64,000 bases of DNA from Leishmania mexicana MHOM/GT/2001/U1103 (taxonomy: Eukaryota; Euglenozoa; Kinetoplastea; Trypanosomatida; Trypanosomatidae). The notes beneath the pieces were generated by a model. The model was not told the origin of the DNA and searched no databases. It saw only the letters and a list, made by a program, of their open reading frames with translations. Both the position numbers and the translations under genes were made by a program. The DNA lies in the NCBI RefSeq assembly GCF_000234665.1, contig NC_018320.1:124001-188000 (forward strand). Direction: 5' to 3'. This document shows, in pieces, positions 18,677-28,991 of this stretch. Position 1 is the first letter of the stretch. Each line of letters opens with the position of its first letter.

Positions 18677-21265
18677 CTACTCCTCTGACAGGCGGTCGGC
18701 AGCGTAGCCGGTGCGCGCGAGCGAGACAGCTTTGCTCAAGGTGTGCTGCACGTAGGTTACCGCACGCATCCTCGTGGCAGTCGCCGGTTCCCCTTGTACA
18801 GTATCACTGGCAGCACCCTTTCCATCCGCCACCAAGCTCGCCGGCTCCTCCTCAGGCACGTCGAGGAGAGGTCCGAACGAGGCATGGACCCAAACGCGCC
18901 GTTGTAGCTGCACCAGCCCCACGAACACCTGCACCGGTGGTACGGTGCGTCCACCCTCCTCACCATCCATTGCAGACGGTCCGCCGGCGTTGGGTGTGCA
19001 GTGGGAACCTGACTGATGCGCGGGCGCTGACGCCGCATATTTGCCCTGCAGCGTGGTAGGCGTGTCGTGGGCCTCCGCGAGAACCTCGGCCCAGGCGCGT
19101 GCGAGCCGCACAGTGGCCTCGTCCGCCGCCGTAAGCCACCGCAGGCACACGATGCCAAAGGTGGCGGCGTCTATCGAGGCGTCGAAGCGGCCGTCGCCGC
19201 GAAGGGCCTGCAGCACCGCACGCACAAACTGCTGGTGTGCGCTAACACGCTCCGCAAGCGCCAACGGCGCCGCTGGCACAGGCTGAAGCTGTGCGCGTGG
19301 TTTTGGGCAGCATGACCACATCGTCGCCAGCGCACCCGTCACGTGCTGCTCGAACAGCCACGCCTCCATGTGCGACGGCGGCGACACATGCAGGACGTCG
19401 GTCTCCACCACACCTGGGGTGATCCACTGGTTGAAGGTGCACTGCCGTGCCTCCCCGAGGGCTTGGACGGACCAGGCAGCCTTGCGAATATGCGCAAAGA
19501 AAAGTGCCACGGAACCAGCGGTGGCGAAGCAGCTCGCTGGAGAGACGGGCAGCGCCGCGTACGGCACGGCAGTCGACAAGCCAGTCGGCACCAGGACGGA
19601 GTCGGCCAGCGAAGCCGCGGCATAGAATTGTGCAAAAATCGCGTCACGCTGCGGCAGCGCGGGCGGCGCGACGCTCCCCGCCGGGCCCGCGAGCAGAGCG
19701 GCACCGCCGTGGCTCGCGTCAATGTGGAACCACACGCCGAGTCGCTGGCAGAGCTCACCCATGAGGAGCAGCGGATCTACGGAGCCACTGAGGCCAGAGC
19801 CAAACGTGCCGACGACCATGAGAGGGTACAAGCCCGCTGCAACGTCCTCCACGAGGCGGGACTGCAGCTCGCGCACGTCCACCGCGTAATTGTAGACCCT
19901 GCACGACACGTCACCGGCAGCGGCGGTGTTCGTCGAGTGCGCTGCGGGCAGCGGCAAATCTCGCCCCATCGCAACCGTTTGAGTGACACGCACATATGGG
20001 ATGCTGAGCAGCTGCGCTGCCCGCACAAGCAGCGCGTCGCACTGATCACCGCAGTACAGCACGAGCCGGCTGCTCTGTTGTTTGGCAGACTCGCTGCCGG
20101 CAAAGGCGTTGTGCTGGCCAGCACCACGTGTCACCGCCTGTATTCGAGCTGTGTGTAGCAGGACGGTGTAGGCCTCCAGTGTAGTCGAGTAAATCGCCCC
20201 ACCGCCGTCGGCGGCTGTGTTGAACGGCGTTGGCGCCCGTGTCGAGGCCTTGGCAAACACCTCCTTTGCAGTTGCAACGGCGGGCAGCGCCGTCAGAGCA
20301 GCTGCAGCAGCTGCACTACTTGGGTTTAGCAATGTCGGCGGACGTGGCGCGACATGGCCGCTGGTCGTGCGCATGGCGGTGGGCCAAAACATCAGTGCTG
20401 CTCGCGCTGGGCGGTGGCTGCCGCCGTGGTCTGCTGAGTCAGCGCGAGCGGTGTCACCTGTGACCAAGGAGGTCCTCGGTGATGGTGAGGGCCAGTGGAA
20501 GCGACTTGGGAGGCCAATGCACGAGGCAACCGTGTTGGCTAACGTCTTGTCGACCTCGCACAGCCTGCCTGAGGTGGAAGTGGGCAGTGTTGTACCCTCA
20601 CGTGCCATCCCCGCACCGCCGGTGAGGGAATGATGCGCCTGCACGGGTTGAACTACAGGCGCTAGTACCGCAGCGACACCACGGCCAGCCACGGCAACGG
20701 CAGTCGCCATGCTCACTAGCCACGCATGCAGCCAGTGTAGAGAGACGCTTGCCTGCAGCGGTGAGGGAGTACTCCTCGCGGAGAAGCTGGCACAGCCGCC
20801 TATGTCCGATGAGCGATCTGCTCCCTCTGCCCAGTCACAGAACCGCCGCACGGCCGATTCTGCGGTTGCCGAGCAGACGGCGGCGGACGAAGTAATATGC
20901 GCGGCCGTGTCGGTGTCGGGCACCGTGGTAAAGGCGGTGTCAGCTTCCGTGCTCGCAGATGAGCCTGTAGCGGCCGTGATCGGGTGCTGTTTTGTGTGCG
21001 CGTCTGTGCGCTCGAAGCCGTGTTGCGGATGATCGCCGATAGCGGCGGTCTCTCTCCATACGGCTGCCACGCTAGCAGAGTGACCCGGCGGCGATGGTGC
21101 GGCCGACTCACACGTGCTTGCGGGACTTATCGCCGAGCGAGGGACTGACGAGTCCGCCGCGTTTTGCAATGCCGTGGCAGCAGCCTCGAGCAACAGAGCC
21201 AGCCGACGCGCTTCGCCGGCCAAACGGCGGTATAGTCGCCCATCCGCGACCGGCACACGTCCCAT
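18677..21265 (-). CDS. Group II PLP-decarboxylase-like protein, probably catalytically dead
   Basis: The product is 862 residues from the ATG at 21265. The fold matches pyridoxal-phosphate amino-acid decarboxylases: RLVLYCGDQCDALLVRAAQL aligns with the cofactor-stacking region, PLMVVGTFGSGLSGSVDPLL with the small-domain core, and FHIDASHGGAALL with the Asp that binds the PLP ring nitrogen (Asp516). Where the family has an Asn-Pro-His-Lys Schiff-base motif, this protein reads ADSVLVPTGLSTAVPY (Pro560, Thr561, Gly562) with no lysine nearby. The stacking His also appears replaced by Asp in GDQCD. The first 300 residues or so are a long Ala/Ser/Thr-rich extension atypical of the family. The frame runs on to 21871, but that start is GTG and lies upstream of the inferred splice site. 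Ring-nitrogen Asp kept, Lys and His lost: a pseudoenzyme or a strongly altered enzyme. Alignment was by eye. Confidence 0.7.
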   Translation of the reverse strand: MGRVPVADGRLYRRLAGEARRLALLLEAAATALQNAADSSVPRSAISPASTCESAAPSPPGHSASVAAVWRETAAIGDHPQHGFERTDAHTKQHPITAATGSSASTEADTAFTTVPDTDTAAHITSSAAVCSATAESAVRRFCDWAEGADRSSDIGGCASFSARSTPSPLQASVSLHWLHAWLVSMATAVAVAGRGVAAVLAPVVQPVQAHHSLTGGAGMAREGTTLPTSTSGRLCEVDKTLANTVASCIGLPSRFHWPSPSPRTSLVTGDTARADSADHGGSHRPARAALMFWPTAMRTTSGHVAPRPPTLLNPSSAAAAAALTALPAVATAKEVFAKASTRAPTPFNTAADGGGAIYSTTLEAYTVLLHTARIQAVTRGAGQHNAFAGSESAKQQSSRLVLYCGDQCDALLVRAAQLLSIPYVRVTQTVAMGRDLPLPAAHSTNTAAAGDVSCRVYNYAVDVRELQSRLVEDVAAGLYPLMVVGTFGSGLSGSVDPLLLMGELCQRLGVWFHIDASHGGAALLAGPAGSVAPPALPQRDAIFAQFYAAASLADSVLVPTGLSTAVPYAALPVSPASCFATAGSVALFFAHIRKAAWSVQALGEARQCTFNQWITPGVVETDVLHVSPPSHMEAWLFEQHVTGALATMWSCCPKPRAQLQPVPAAPLALAERVSAHQQFVRAVLQALRGDGRFDASIDAATFGIVCLRWLTAADEATVRLARAWAEVLAEAHDTPTTLQGKYAASAPAHQSGSHCTPNAGGPSAMDGEEGGRTVPPVQVFVGLVQLQRRVWVHASFGPLLDVPEEEPASLVADGKGAASDTVQGEPATATRMRAVTYVQHTLSKAVSLARTGYAADRLSEE

Positions 21266-21320
21266 ACACCTAAGCGGGTTCGAGAATGTGTGCGGCGTGT
21301 CTGGCGGACGCACACGGGCG

Positions 21321-21322
21321 CT
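21321..21322 (-). promoter_or_regulatory. Candidate spliced-leader acceptor for the PLP-like gene
   Basis: On the minus strand a CT-rich tract (about 21449-21395) is followed by the first AG here. The site lies between Met codons at 21358 and 21265, favouring 21265 as start with a 55-nt leader. Confidence 0.4.
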
Positions 21323-22497
21323 GCAGTGTTCGCGCACCGGCGCACACCCGCCATGCATGCGTGCATGGCATCGACCCGTGAGGCGGATCGAGGCGTGTGA
21401 AGGGAGCGTGAGAGAGAGACGTTGGGAGGGGGACGGGGGGGACAGACACAGACGAGGTGCAGCACAGCAAGCGGCGTGGTGGGCGGCTACACAGCAGACC
21501 GACCAGGCGGATACATGAGCACATAAACGCGGCTTACCGGTGAAACGCCGTCGTGGCAAATCGGTCCGCAGAAGCGAAAGAGCATGCAGGAGTAAAAGAA
21601 GGCACGCAGCACACACGCGGCGCTGCTCCATCATGACCGCTGATGCGGCTCGCATCGGACCCCAGAAGGCGCGTGCGCACTGCGCCTCCCTTCCTCCTCG
21701 TCTTTTTGTTTCCTTGTAACGCTCGCACTCTCCCGCGTAAAGCCGCGTCAGCAAGCTGCTCGCTCGAGCAGGGAGAGACAAAACGAAATGCTCACCGTGT
21801 AGGTCTTGCCTCGCGCACACACACACATACTCGCCTCGCTCCGCCCATGCTGCTGCTGCGGCTGCTGCCACGCTACTGTCGCGGCAATTTTGCCCAAATG
21901 TTGAGGCTCAGTTGCGCATTGCCGTTGCTGCTGTCGACTTCCTGGCGATCATGTCGTCGCACTGGTTGGAGGGTGGCGGGAGACAGCCGCCAGTTACCTT
22001 ATTCGTAGCCTATTATAGAAAAATGGGCTTAAAGCCGAACACACAGGCGCACACGCCCACAGAAGGCCGCGCGACCGCATCACCGGCGTCGCCTCGGCAC
22101 TGCCGTTGCCTAGAGACAGACCCCGACAGCACAGCCGAGACAAGAATGCAAAGGAAGTGGGGTGGTGAACCGGAGGAGGCATGCTTCTTGGGCCCACACA
22201 CACACGCACGCAAGCCCACGCAGTCGCGCCCCGCGACGCAGCGAGCGAAAGAGACCACAGAAAAGCGGCCTCACCAGAGCCGAGAAAGCGAGAGGATACA
22301 AGGAAGGGAGGGAGGGGGGATCCACACCGCGGCCACGTCGCCAGACTTCTCTTGCGTATGTGTGTGCGCCTTTTCCCCACTGCCGTCATCACCCCCTCCC
22401 CCGCCTCCGCACCCCTATGCCTCAAGGGGTGCCTGAGCGTGCGTTGCCCTCGTACTGGCTCAAACGGTCACCGTCGGCGCTCCTCGTCTGCATGCGC
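21323..22497. other. Intergenic region
   Basis: Presumed 3'UTR of the 22498-23049 gene and splice region of the PLP-like gene. Long frames entering from the PLP-like gene start at non-ATG codons and have no conserved character. No separate gene recognised. Confidence 0.6.
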
Positions 22498-23049
22498 CTA
22501 CTCAGCGTCGCAGCCGCGGTGCTCGCCATCATCGTCATCGCTGCCGCTGCTGCTGCTGCTGCTGTCCGAGAGGTGGATGACGGTGTTCTGTCGTGGCTTT
22601 CCGCGCGGGTGATTGACCTCTCCCTTGGCCACTTTCACCCGCTCTTTCCGCGCCTTCTTGTCGTCCTCGCGTCGATCGTACGAGTCAAAGCCATCGCCGT
22701 GGTCATGGCCGGTCTTGGCGTGCAGCTCCTCCAGTGAGGGCGGTGGCCAGTACTTGGACTTGGCCACAATCGTGAACATCGCATCACTCGAAACAGGGTC
22801 GAAACCGGAGGAATAGGCAGCGCTGGCCAACTTGCTAGACGATGCGGCGGTGGTGCCACCACTAGATCTACACTCCAGCTCCTGGTACATGGAGTGGACA
22901 TCCACCTTCTGCGCCGGCACCTCGCTTGTGCGTGGGAGGCGAGCAGTGGAGAACTGCCGCGATTCGAGCGCCTTGTTGGTGACGCGCACCCGCTGCGGCC
23001 TCCGCCTCTTCCCATTCGTCCGCTGCTCTGGTGCGGCCTTTGGTGCCAT
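22498..23049 (-). CDS. Small basic protein with acidic Ser/Asp tail, unknown
   Basis: The product is 183 residues from an ATG at 23049. The N-terminus is strongly basic (NGKRRRPQRVRVTNK), fitting a nuclear or nucleolar targeting or RNA-binding segment. A middle segment has conserved-looking aromatic and proline residues (MFTIVAKSKYWPPPSLEELH). A charged helix with RREDDKKARKERVKV follows, and the C-terminus is a Ser run followed by acidic residues (SSSSSSGSDDDDGE), a typical casein-kinase-2-type acidic tail. No family recognised. Codon use and length suggest a genuine gene. The Ser/Asp tail is encoded by short tandem codons and may vary in length between strains. Confidence 0.65.
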   Translation of the reverse strand: MAPKAAPEQRTNGKRRRPQRVRVTNKALESRQFSTARLPRTSEVPAQKVDVHSMYQELECRSSGGTTAASSSKLASAAYSSGFDPVSSDAMFTIVAKSKYWPPPSLEELHAKTGHDHGDGFDSYDRREDDKKARKERVKVAKGEVNHPRGKPRQNTVIHLSDSSSSSSGSDDDDGEHRGCDAE

Positions 23050-24401
23050 TATTCGGACTGTACCGGTGGACGTGCGTCCGGATGTGCTGCAAGTGATACA
23101 GCGCTGTGGTTGTCTCCTTCGTTGACGGAAGCGGGGGGAGGGGGGGCGCTCACGTGGAATGGGCGCTTCGCCCGTGACACCTTCTCAGCGTTGGGCTACG
23201 AAGGGGGGAGGAGGGGGCCGCATGTGTGCACAGACACCGATACAAGCAAGCACGTGCACATTGGAGAAGGAGCAAGGGTTAGGATGAAGCAGGCGGTTCA
23301 GATGGCAGCGGAAGCGGTGGGCGATGAGAAGAGAGTTGGGCATCCACCGAGAATCTCTCGTACCAAAATGCATGCGTGGAACGCCGGAGACCTGCGAAAG
23401 AAGACGGCGTGCCGCGTGTGTGCGTGGCGGGGCGCAGGCGCGCTCGCCATCGCCTCGCTTCTCCTTCCGCCCACCCAAGACGGAGAGACAAGAGTGAGGC
23501 GCACGCGCCTTCGAAGTCAGCTCCTGCTCGCGCACACACACACAGCGACAGCAGTAGAGCAACGGCAGAGGCGTTCGAGCGACTACGCAAGACCGGATAG
23601 CCTGCCTTCATCCATCAGTCCACAAGCAATTCACTGGGCACCGTGTGCTGCCCACTGGAATATACACGTCAGTCCTGGCCTCGCCTCCGCTTCGTGAAAA
23701 AAGGTGTTTTTCCCCAGGCAACCTTTTCTGCCCTGCGAACTGCCACGTGTGCGTGCTGAGGTGTCGGCACGAACGCCCTCTCGCATGAGCGGGTGGAGAG
23801 GCAGGCGGAGGAGAGAGACGAATACGTCCGCAGGCACACACACACACACACACGCACCACGCAGAGAGACGCCCACACAACAACGCGGTGAGCGAGAGCC
23901 AAGTGTCGATCCACAGACCACACAAACTGCACCGCTGTGTTTTTCTCTTGTGTCCTGTCTCTCTCTCTCTCACTCTTCGCCGCCACGCGTGCCCCTCCTC
24001 TTGCCTTTCCCAACCGCTTGCACACATTCCTCAACACACCCGACGGGGACCACAACACCACCGCATGCCCCCCACCCGCTTACAAACTCGCCCGGCCCTC
24101 TTCGCTCTTCTTTCGCCATTGCAGCGCATCATACACCCCCCGTCGCCGCGCGCAGTCTCTCCTCAATCTCGTCTGCTGACGCCTATACGGAAGACATGAA
24201 ACTGCACCCCTCCCGTCGCTCCCCCACTTTCCCTGCAGTTGCAGCTGCCGAGGAGAGTAGGGCAAACACTGAGTGAAGGCAAGACGGCAGTGCTGCGTGC
24301 CAGTCTGCGTGCTGATAGCGGTGCGTCGCATCAGTCCACGATGTCCATCAACACAGGTGATGCCTCACCTCTCAACAGAAAGACTGCCGTATGAGGGGAG
24401 C
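23050..24401. other. Intergenic region
   Basis: Presumed 3'UTR of the FKP-type gene beyond the duplicated segment, plus the 5'UTR of the small basic protein. It contains CA-repeat runs (about 23837-23856) and CT-rich stretches (about 23958-23976). Frames are short and low-complexity. No gene recognised. Confidence 0.6.
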
Positions 24402-24559
24402 GACGGTCTTCCGTGAGCCGTCGTCCTTCCGGATTTGCCTACGTGCGCGTGCGCGCGCGTCTCTGGGGTCGCTGCAATGGCGCCTCTGCCGGCCGCCACC
24501 CCCTCAGCAGCGCCGCGCGCCGCTGCACGCCGTGCGCGCAACAGCCCCCCAGCACGCCC

Positions 24560-27231
24560 CTAGGACCGACTGATCTGGAGGCCGGACGCCGACACGCTCA
24601 TCTCCACGAAGCGGGCATTGCCGTTCGGCGGGTTCGCCGTCAGCAGCTCGCGGATCCGGCGAGCGCACGCCTCGTCCTTCGCGCACATGTACATGTAGCC
24701 GCCGCCGCCAGCGCCGGGCAGCGTCACACCCCACACGTACGGCTCCACAACGTCCACGATCGACTGCACGGCAGGGTTGCACACGCCGTCGTCCAGCCGC
24801 TTCTTCTGCTCCCACGTGCGCTGCACAAGCCGCGCGTAGCCCTTGTAGTTGCCCGTCGTCATCGCGTCGTACATCGCGGCAGTCGTCGGCCCACCCATCT
24901 CACGCAGCAGCTGCAGTGTCGCGCCACGGTTCAGAAAGACGTCGCGCACAATCTCGCCAAGAATGCCCTTTGCCATGCGAGTGATGCCCGTGTAGTACAG
25001 CAGGTGGCACGCGGCGAACCTCGGGTCCGTGTACACGCTGTCCGGCATCCAGCGCACCGTCGGCAGGCACGGCAGCCCAGGCACGCACTGCACAAGCTTC
25101 AGGCCCTCGAACAGGCCGCCGTACTGATCCTGCCACCCGCCACCAGCGGTCAGCATCTGCTCAATCAGCAGCACGCGGCGGCACACATCGTGGTTGTCCC
25201 ACGGCAGCTTGCAGAACTCCGCCAGTGACCGCAGCACGGTGCCGGCAACGATGGAGCTCGTGCCCAGCCCAGACCCCGTCGGGATCGCCACAAACAGCGA
25301 GATCTCCAGCCCGTGGCCGCCAAACCGCGCCGCCAGCTGCTCCCGCAGCGTCGCGTACTCCGTCGCGCAGAACTCCGGCAGGAACCCGCACAGCGCAAGC
25401 GCGGCCTTCGGGATCGAGAACGGGTTCTGCATCGTCGCGTACGTGCGGATCTCGTCGAAGCTCGAGACGCTCAGCTGCTCGCCGGAGTCGATCGAGCGCA
25501 TGACGATCATCGGGTCCTCGCGCACGCGCACGTACACCTGCACCGGCGGCTGCCCGTTCAGCTCCACGGCAACGTTGATCACGCTGCCGCCGCTCAGGAT
25601 CGTGTACGGCGGCGTATCCGTCCATGCCCCCGCCACGTCGATCCGGATGGGGCAGCGGCCCCAGATGATTTGGTCAAGGTGCACGCCCATCTCCGGGTCG
25701 TGGCGCTCATCGGGAAAGGAGTCCATGATGGCCGCGCGTAGCTCCGCGAGCGCGGCGGCATCGTGCACAGCCGCCAGCGAGCGGGCCTCCTCCACGCTCG
25801 GCGCACGCAGCAGCGCGAGGCGCCGCGCCTTCTCCGGCGCAGACACCGGCGGCTCCGCAGTATCCATCGCCTCCAGCGCCAGCTCCATCAGGCGGCTCGC
25901 AAACGCGTGGTAGTGCGCCACCACGATGCGCCCAGGCACGGTGCACAGCGGCGCACCCCTGCCGCCACCGCTCACGCTGCCCTCGTCCGCGAACATCCGC
26001 GCCAAGCTGGCCGCAGTGGCGGCCGCGCCCTTCGCGAACGGCGCCGCCTCGCGCNNNNNNNNNNNNNNNNNNNNNNNNNNNNNNNNNNNNNNNNNNNNNN
26101 NNNNNNNNNNNNNNNNNNNNNNNNNNNNNNNNNNNNNNNNNNNNNNNNNNNNNNGCGCTCGGGCGCAAGCACGCCGTCGAACGGCGCGCCCCACCACCAC
26201 GACGGCGCCGCCGCCTCGCGCCTCTGCAGCGCCGCCGCCGCCGAGATCAGCTGCCGGTTCGTCCCGTAGTGCAGGAACTCAGCGTCGCGCAGCTCCACAA
26301 CGCTCGCCTTCAGCCCCGCGATCTCCGGGTCCGCGCTCGGCGCGTGGCTGCCCAGCGCAGAGCCGAACTCCGAGTACAGGTCGTACGCGGTGCGCACCGC
26401 CGTGCAGCGGTGCCCGTCGCGCCCGCCGCCCGTCGCGTCCTCCGCGTCCAGCGCTCCGCCCAGACACTTGCGAGCCAGCACCTCCACCGCGCGGTCGCTC
26501 AGCATCCACATCCCCACGTCCAGCAGAAACGAGTGCCTGCCCCCCGCCACGCGCCGGCGCACCTCAGCCAGCGACGGCTTCTGCAGCATGTAGTCCAGGT
26601 CCAGTGGCCTCTCGCGCGCAGTGAAGAGCACGCCGTGGCTCGGCAAGACGTGCGCGTCGGCGCGAATGCCAAAGCACAGCACGTCGCTCTCCGCGAACGG
26701 CGCAAGCGACGGCAGCGCACCCCTCGCATCCACGCACACGTCACCGCACGCAATCAGCGTGCGCAGGTGCGCCGGCGCCGTCGCCACCATCTCCCGGTAC
26801 ATCGGCACCTGCGTCGAGAGCAGCGTGCGAGACAGCTGGCTGCCACGGTGCCACCGGCACGGCGGCAGCGGCAGCAGCGCCTTGCCCACCGCCGCGTACG
26901 CCGGCAGGCGGCGGCTCAGGCCGCCAGCGTGCACAATCACGCGGCCATCGGTGTCCGCCAGCCGCAGCCACGACAGGAACGACTTCTTCGCGGGCGCAGG
27001 TGCGTGGCGCTGCTCGTCCACGTAGCACGCGTGCAGCAGGTGCACCGTGCCACCGCCGGAGCCCAGCGACTTGTCCTCCGGGTCGCACCCGCAGAACAGC
27101 CTAGGCACCGCCACGCCGCCCTTCGCACCGTGCTCCCCCAAAGAAAGCGCACCCGCGTCCGCCAGCAGCCTCCTCGCCCCCTCGTACTCCGCCAGGGTGC
27201 GGGGGAGGCTGAACAGAAAGCTCACGTTCAT
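24560..27231 (-). CDS. FKP40: Bifunctional fucokinase / GDP-fucose pyrophosphorylase, interrupted by assembly gap
   Basis: This is the second copy of the kinase/pyrophosphorylase found at 38187-41792. The N-terminal part (27231 down to 26155) carries the pyrophosphorylase segment, including VIVHAGGLSRRLPAYAAVGK. The C-terminal part (26054 to 24560) carries the GHMP sugar-kinase motifs IRIDVAGAWTD, IPTGSGLGTSS and LPGAGGGGYMYM. The two halves are joined by exactly 100 N. By comparison with the intact copy, 1034 bp belong there, so the apparent frame change across the gap is an assembly artefact and not a mutation. Visible coding sequence matches the other copy except Ser55 here versus Pro55 there. 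In L. major, FKP40 and AFKP80 flank ribosomal protein L21. The symbol is given by that recalled gene order (this copy is on the far side of L21 from DHODH), not by sequence. FKP40 is described as acting on L-fucose. Confidence 0.8.
26055..26154. other. Assembly gap of 100 N
   Basis: Exactly 100 N, a conventional size for a gap of unknown length. Flanks match 39681 and 40716 of the intact copy, implying about 1034 bp of real sequence, 934 bp more than shown. Confidence 0.97.
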
Positions 27232-27273
27232 CGTGGCACAAGGCTCTGTGGCTGTGTGTGTGTCTGTGTGTGT

Positions 27274-28364
27274 GTGTGTGTGTTTCGGTGACTAGCACGG
27301 AAACTCCACGCTTGGGGTGCGGAGCAGGCTGGGAAGGCGCTTCTGTGTCATGTACAGTACCCACTGAGCCGGCCACTGGGGCTCAGGCGCTGCGTTGTAC
27401 GGCGGCCTTCCGTCTCGTCGCTCCGTGTCTGTCTGTAAGAGGGGAGAGAAGGAGAGGAGAGGAGGAGGGGAGAGTGGGGCACACCGGCCATTGAGCTGGT
27501 GAGCATAGCGGCCGCCGTCGATCCGAGTTCTGGGGCGGTGTGTGCGCGTGTGATCAAGCCGCAGACACCCGAAAGTCGCACCGGCAGGCATGGAAGGCGT
27601 CGCTTGTTACAAGGGCGTGCACACCTGTCTATGGCTGTGGTTTTGCACGGATGCGAGTGCCATGCGGCCCCCCGCCCGCCCTCCCAGCTTCCTGGCGCAC
27701 GGAGTGAAGGCCGTGAAGAGGGCTGGCGTGCCCCCGGGAACTTACCCCGAAGGCACGGATAGGTCCAAGTGGCGGGAAGAAGGGGGGAGGAGGCGATGAG
27801 GTGACGGGGGTGCCTTGCTAAAGTGAATGGGAGAGGGAAGCAGCACACGGACAAGTGGAGTCGCGATACAGCGTCCACGGGGAGGCAAAGAAAATGACCG
27901 CGTCCTCTCGGCCACGTCGGGCCGATGTGTCCAGAGACGACACATAACAGGATGCGTTGGAGGAGTGGGCGAAGAGCCACACGGAAATCGTATGAGGCAC
28001 ACGCCTATTAAGGCGTCCACAAGGACACTAAGCATGCACACGCGTACTTGTACATGGATAAGCCAAAATCGTACTGTTCTCATGTATTCCTTACGAATTC
28101 GTTTTCCGCCGAGGCCGGCGCACACACACACGCACGCGCGCACGCCTCGGCTCGGGAGATGGAGGAGAGGCGGAGAGACAGTCCGTCCTCAGCAGGCACA
28201 GGGCATGGGACGCCCTCGCCATCACGCGCAACGGAACCCCTAAAAAGATGAGGTAACGCAAAGATGGACTGACAGGCAAAATGCCGTGACGACGACCCCC
28301 TCTCTTCTCCCCCGGTGGCGACAATAACGAAACACACGCAGGCGCGTAAAGCGAATTGCCAAAC
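27274..28364. other. Intergenic region
   Basis: Unique sequence upstream of the FKP-type gene and downstream of the lipase gene. It begins with a GT microsatellite (about 27250-27283). A 210-codon minus-strand frame (27348-27980) is Pro/Ser/Arg-rich with no family resemblance, and I do not call it. Apart from the adjacent repeat at 28365 nothing was recognised. Confidence 0.6.
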
Positions 28365-28818
28365 TCGTTTTCCTCCTCGGCGTGTCCGCTCGCCCACGAG
28401 CCGGTCAACCCACTCTGCACGCATGCAGACACAGCCCACTCGAGTCTGCTGCACAACGGCTGTGCCAAGGGAGCCGAGCCAGCCAGCACCGGCTGGCGCC
28501 ACTCAGCCCACCGCCATGTCACTGCATGCAGCGCAGGCCAGGTCCACGATCGCGCTCAGCACCACCGCAGCGCGGCCACGGCGCAAAAACAGCAGGCGGG
28601 TGCCTCAACTCACTCCATCGTCGGCAAGAGCCGTGGTGAGCGGGTGCAAACACCGTCACAGCCGCGTGTCTCTTCCGCACGCCGCCAGCCCAGCCCAGCC
28701 CGCCGACACACCAAGAGTCCGGCCAGTCGTACCAGACAGCAGGCTGCCGGCTGCCGCGGCTTCCCCCACACCGGGTGCGTGCGGCACCCTGACGCCACGC
28801 TGAGGTGGCCCACATCAT
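28365..28818 (-). mobile_element. SIDER-like degenerate retroposon, copy 1
   Basis: This 454-bp element is about 99% identical, without indels, to 46730-47183 (offset 18365; a handful of substitutions, e.g. near 28696, 28769, 28788, 28812). On the minus strand its right end reads GGCCACCTCAGCGTGGCG followed by TCAGGGTGCC, very like the GGCCACCTCAACGTGG / CCAGGGTC head signature I recall for trypanosomatid ingi-type retroposons and Leishmania SIDERs. It carries no intact frame of its own, lies in the presumed 3'UTR of the lipase gene 174 bp past the stop, and points the same way as the genes. Leishmania SIDER2 elements in 3'UTRs are known to destabilise mRNA. Confidence 0.72.
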
Positions 28819-28991
28819 TAAAGACGCGAGTAAGAATCGAAGAAAGGTGCGAAGGGATGCCTCTACGAGAACCCCACACCTCCGCTTACAAGACATCTGG
28901 ACAAGGCGGTACATCGGCAACTGGGGAGGAGGTAGCCAAAGCCGCTAAGGCTGCCCACCTATGAGGCTCAACGAAAGCGGGTCCGCGGAAC

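Larger units (their letters stand above)
24402..27273 (-). repeat. Duplicated segment, copy 1 (contains assembly gap)
   Basis: From 24402 this segment matches 38029 onward (offset 13627) through 158 bp of 3'UTR, the coding region and about 40 bp of 5'UTR, ending in a GT run at 27273 (equivalent to 41834). I saw two base differences: 24477 A versus 38104 C in the 3'UTR, and 27069 A versus 41630 G in the coding region. The gap at 26055-26154 replaces sequence corresponding to 39682-40715. Confidence 0.92.

Noticed and set aside
21266..21871. 202-codon upstream extension of the PLP-like frame
   Set aside because: It begins with GTG, is low-complexity, and lies mostly upstream of the inferred splice site.
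27348..27980. 210-codon minus-strand frame between lipase and FKP-type gene
   Set aside because: Random-looking Pro/Ser/Arg composition and no recognisable conserved block; consistent with UTR.
28356..28964. Plus-strand 202-codon frame over the SIDER-like repeat
   Set aside because: The frame exists only because the GC-rich repeat lacks stops; it is opposite to the transcription direction and has no family resemblance.
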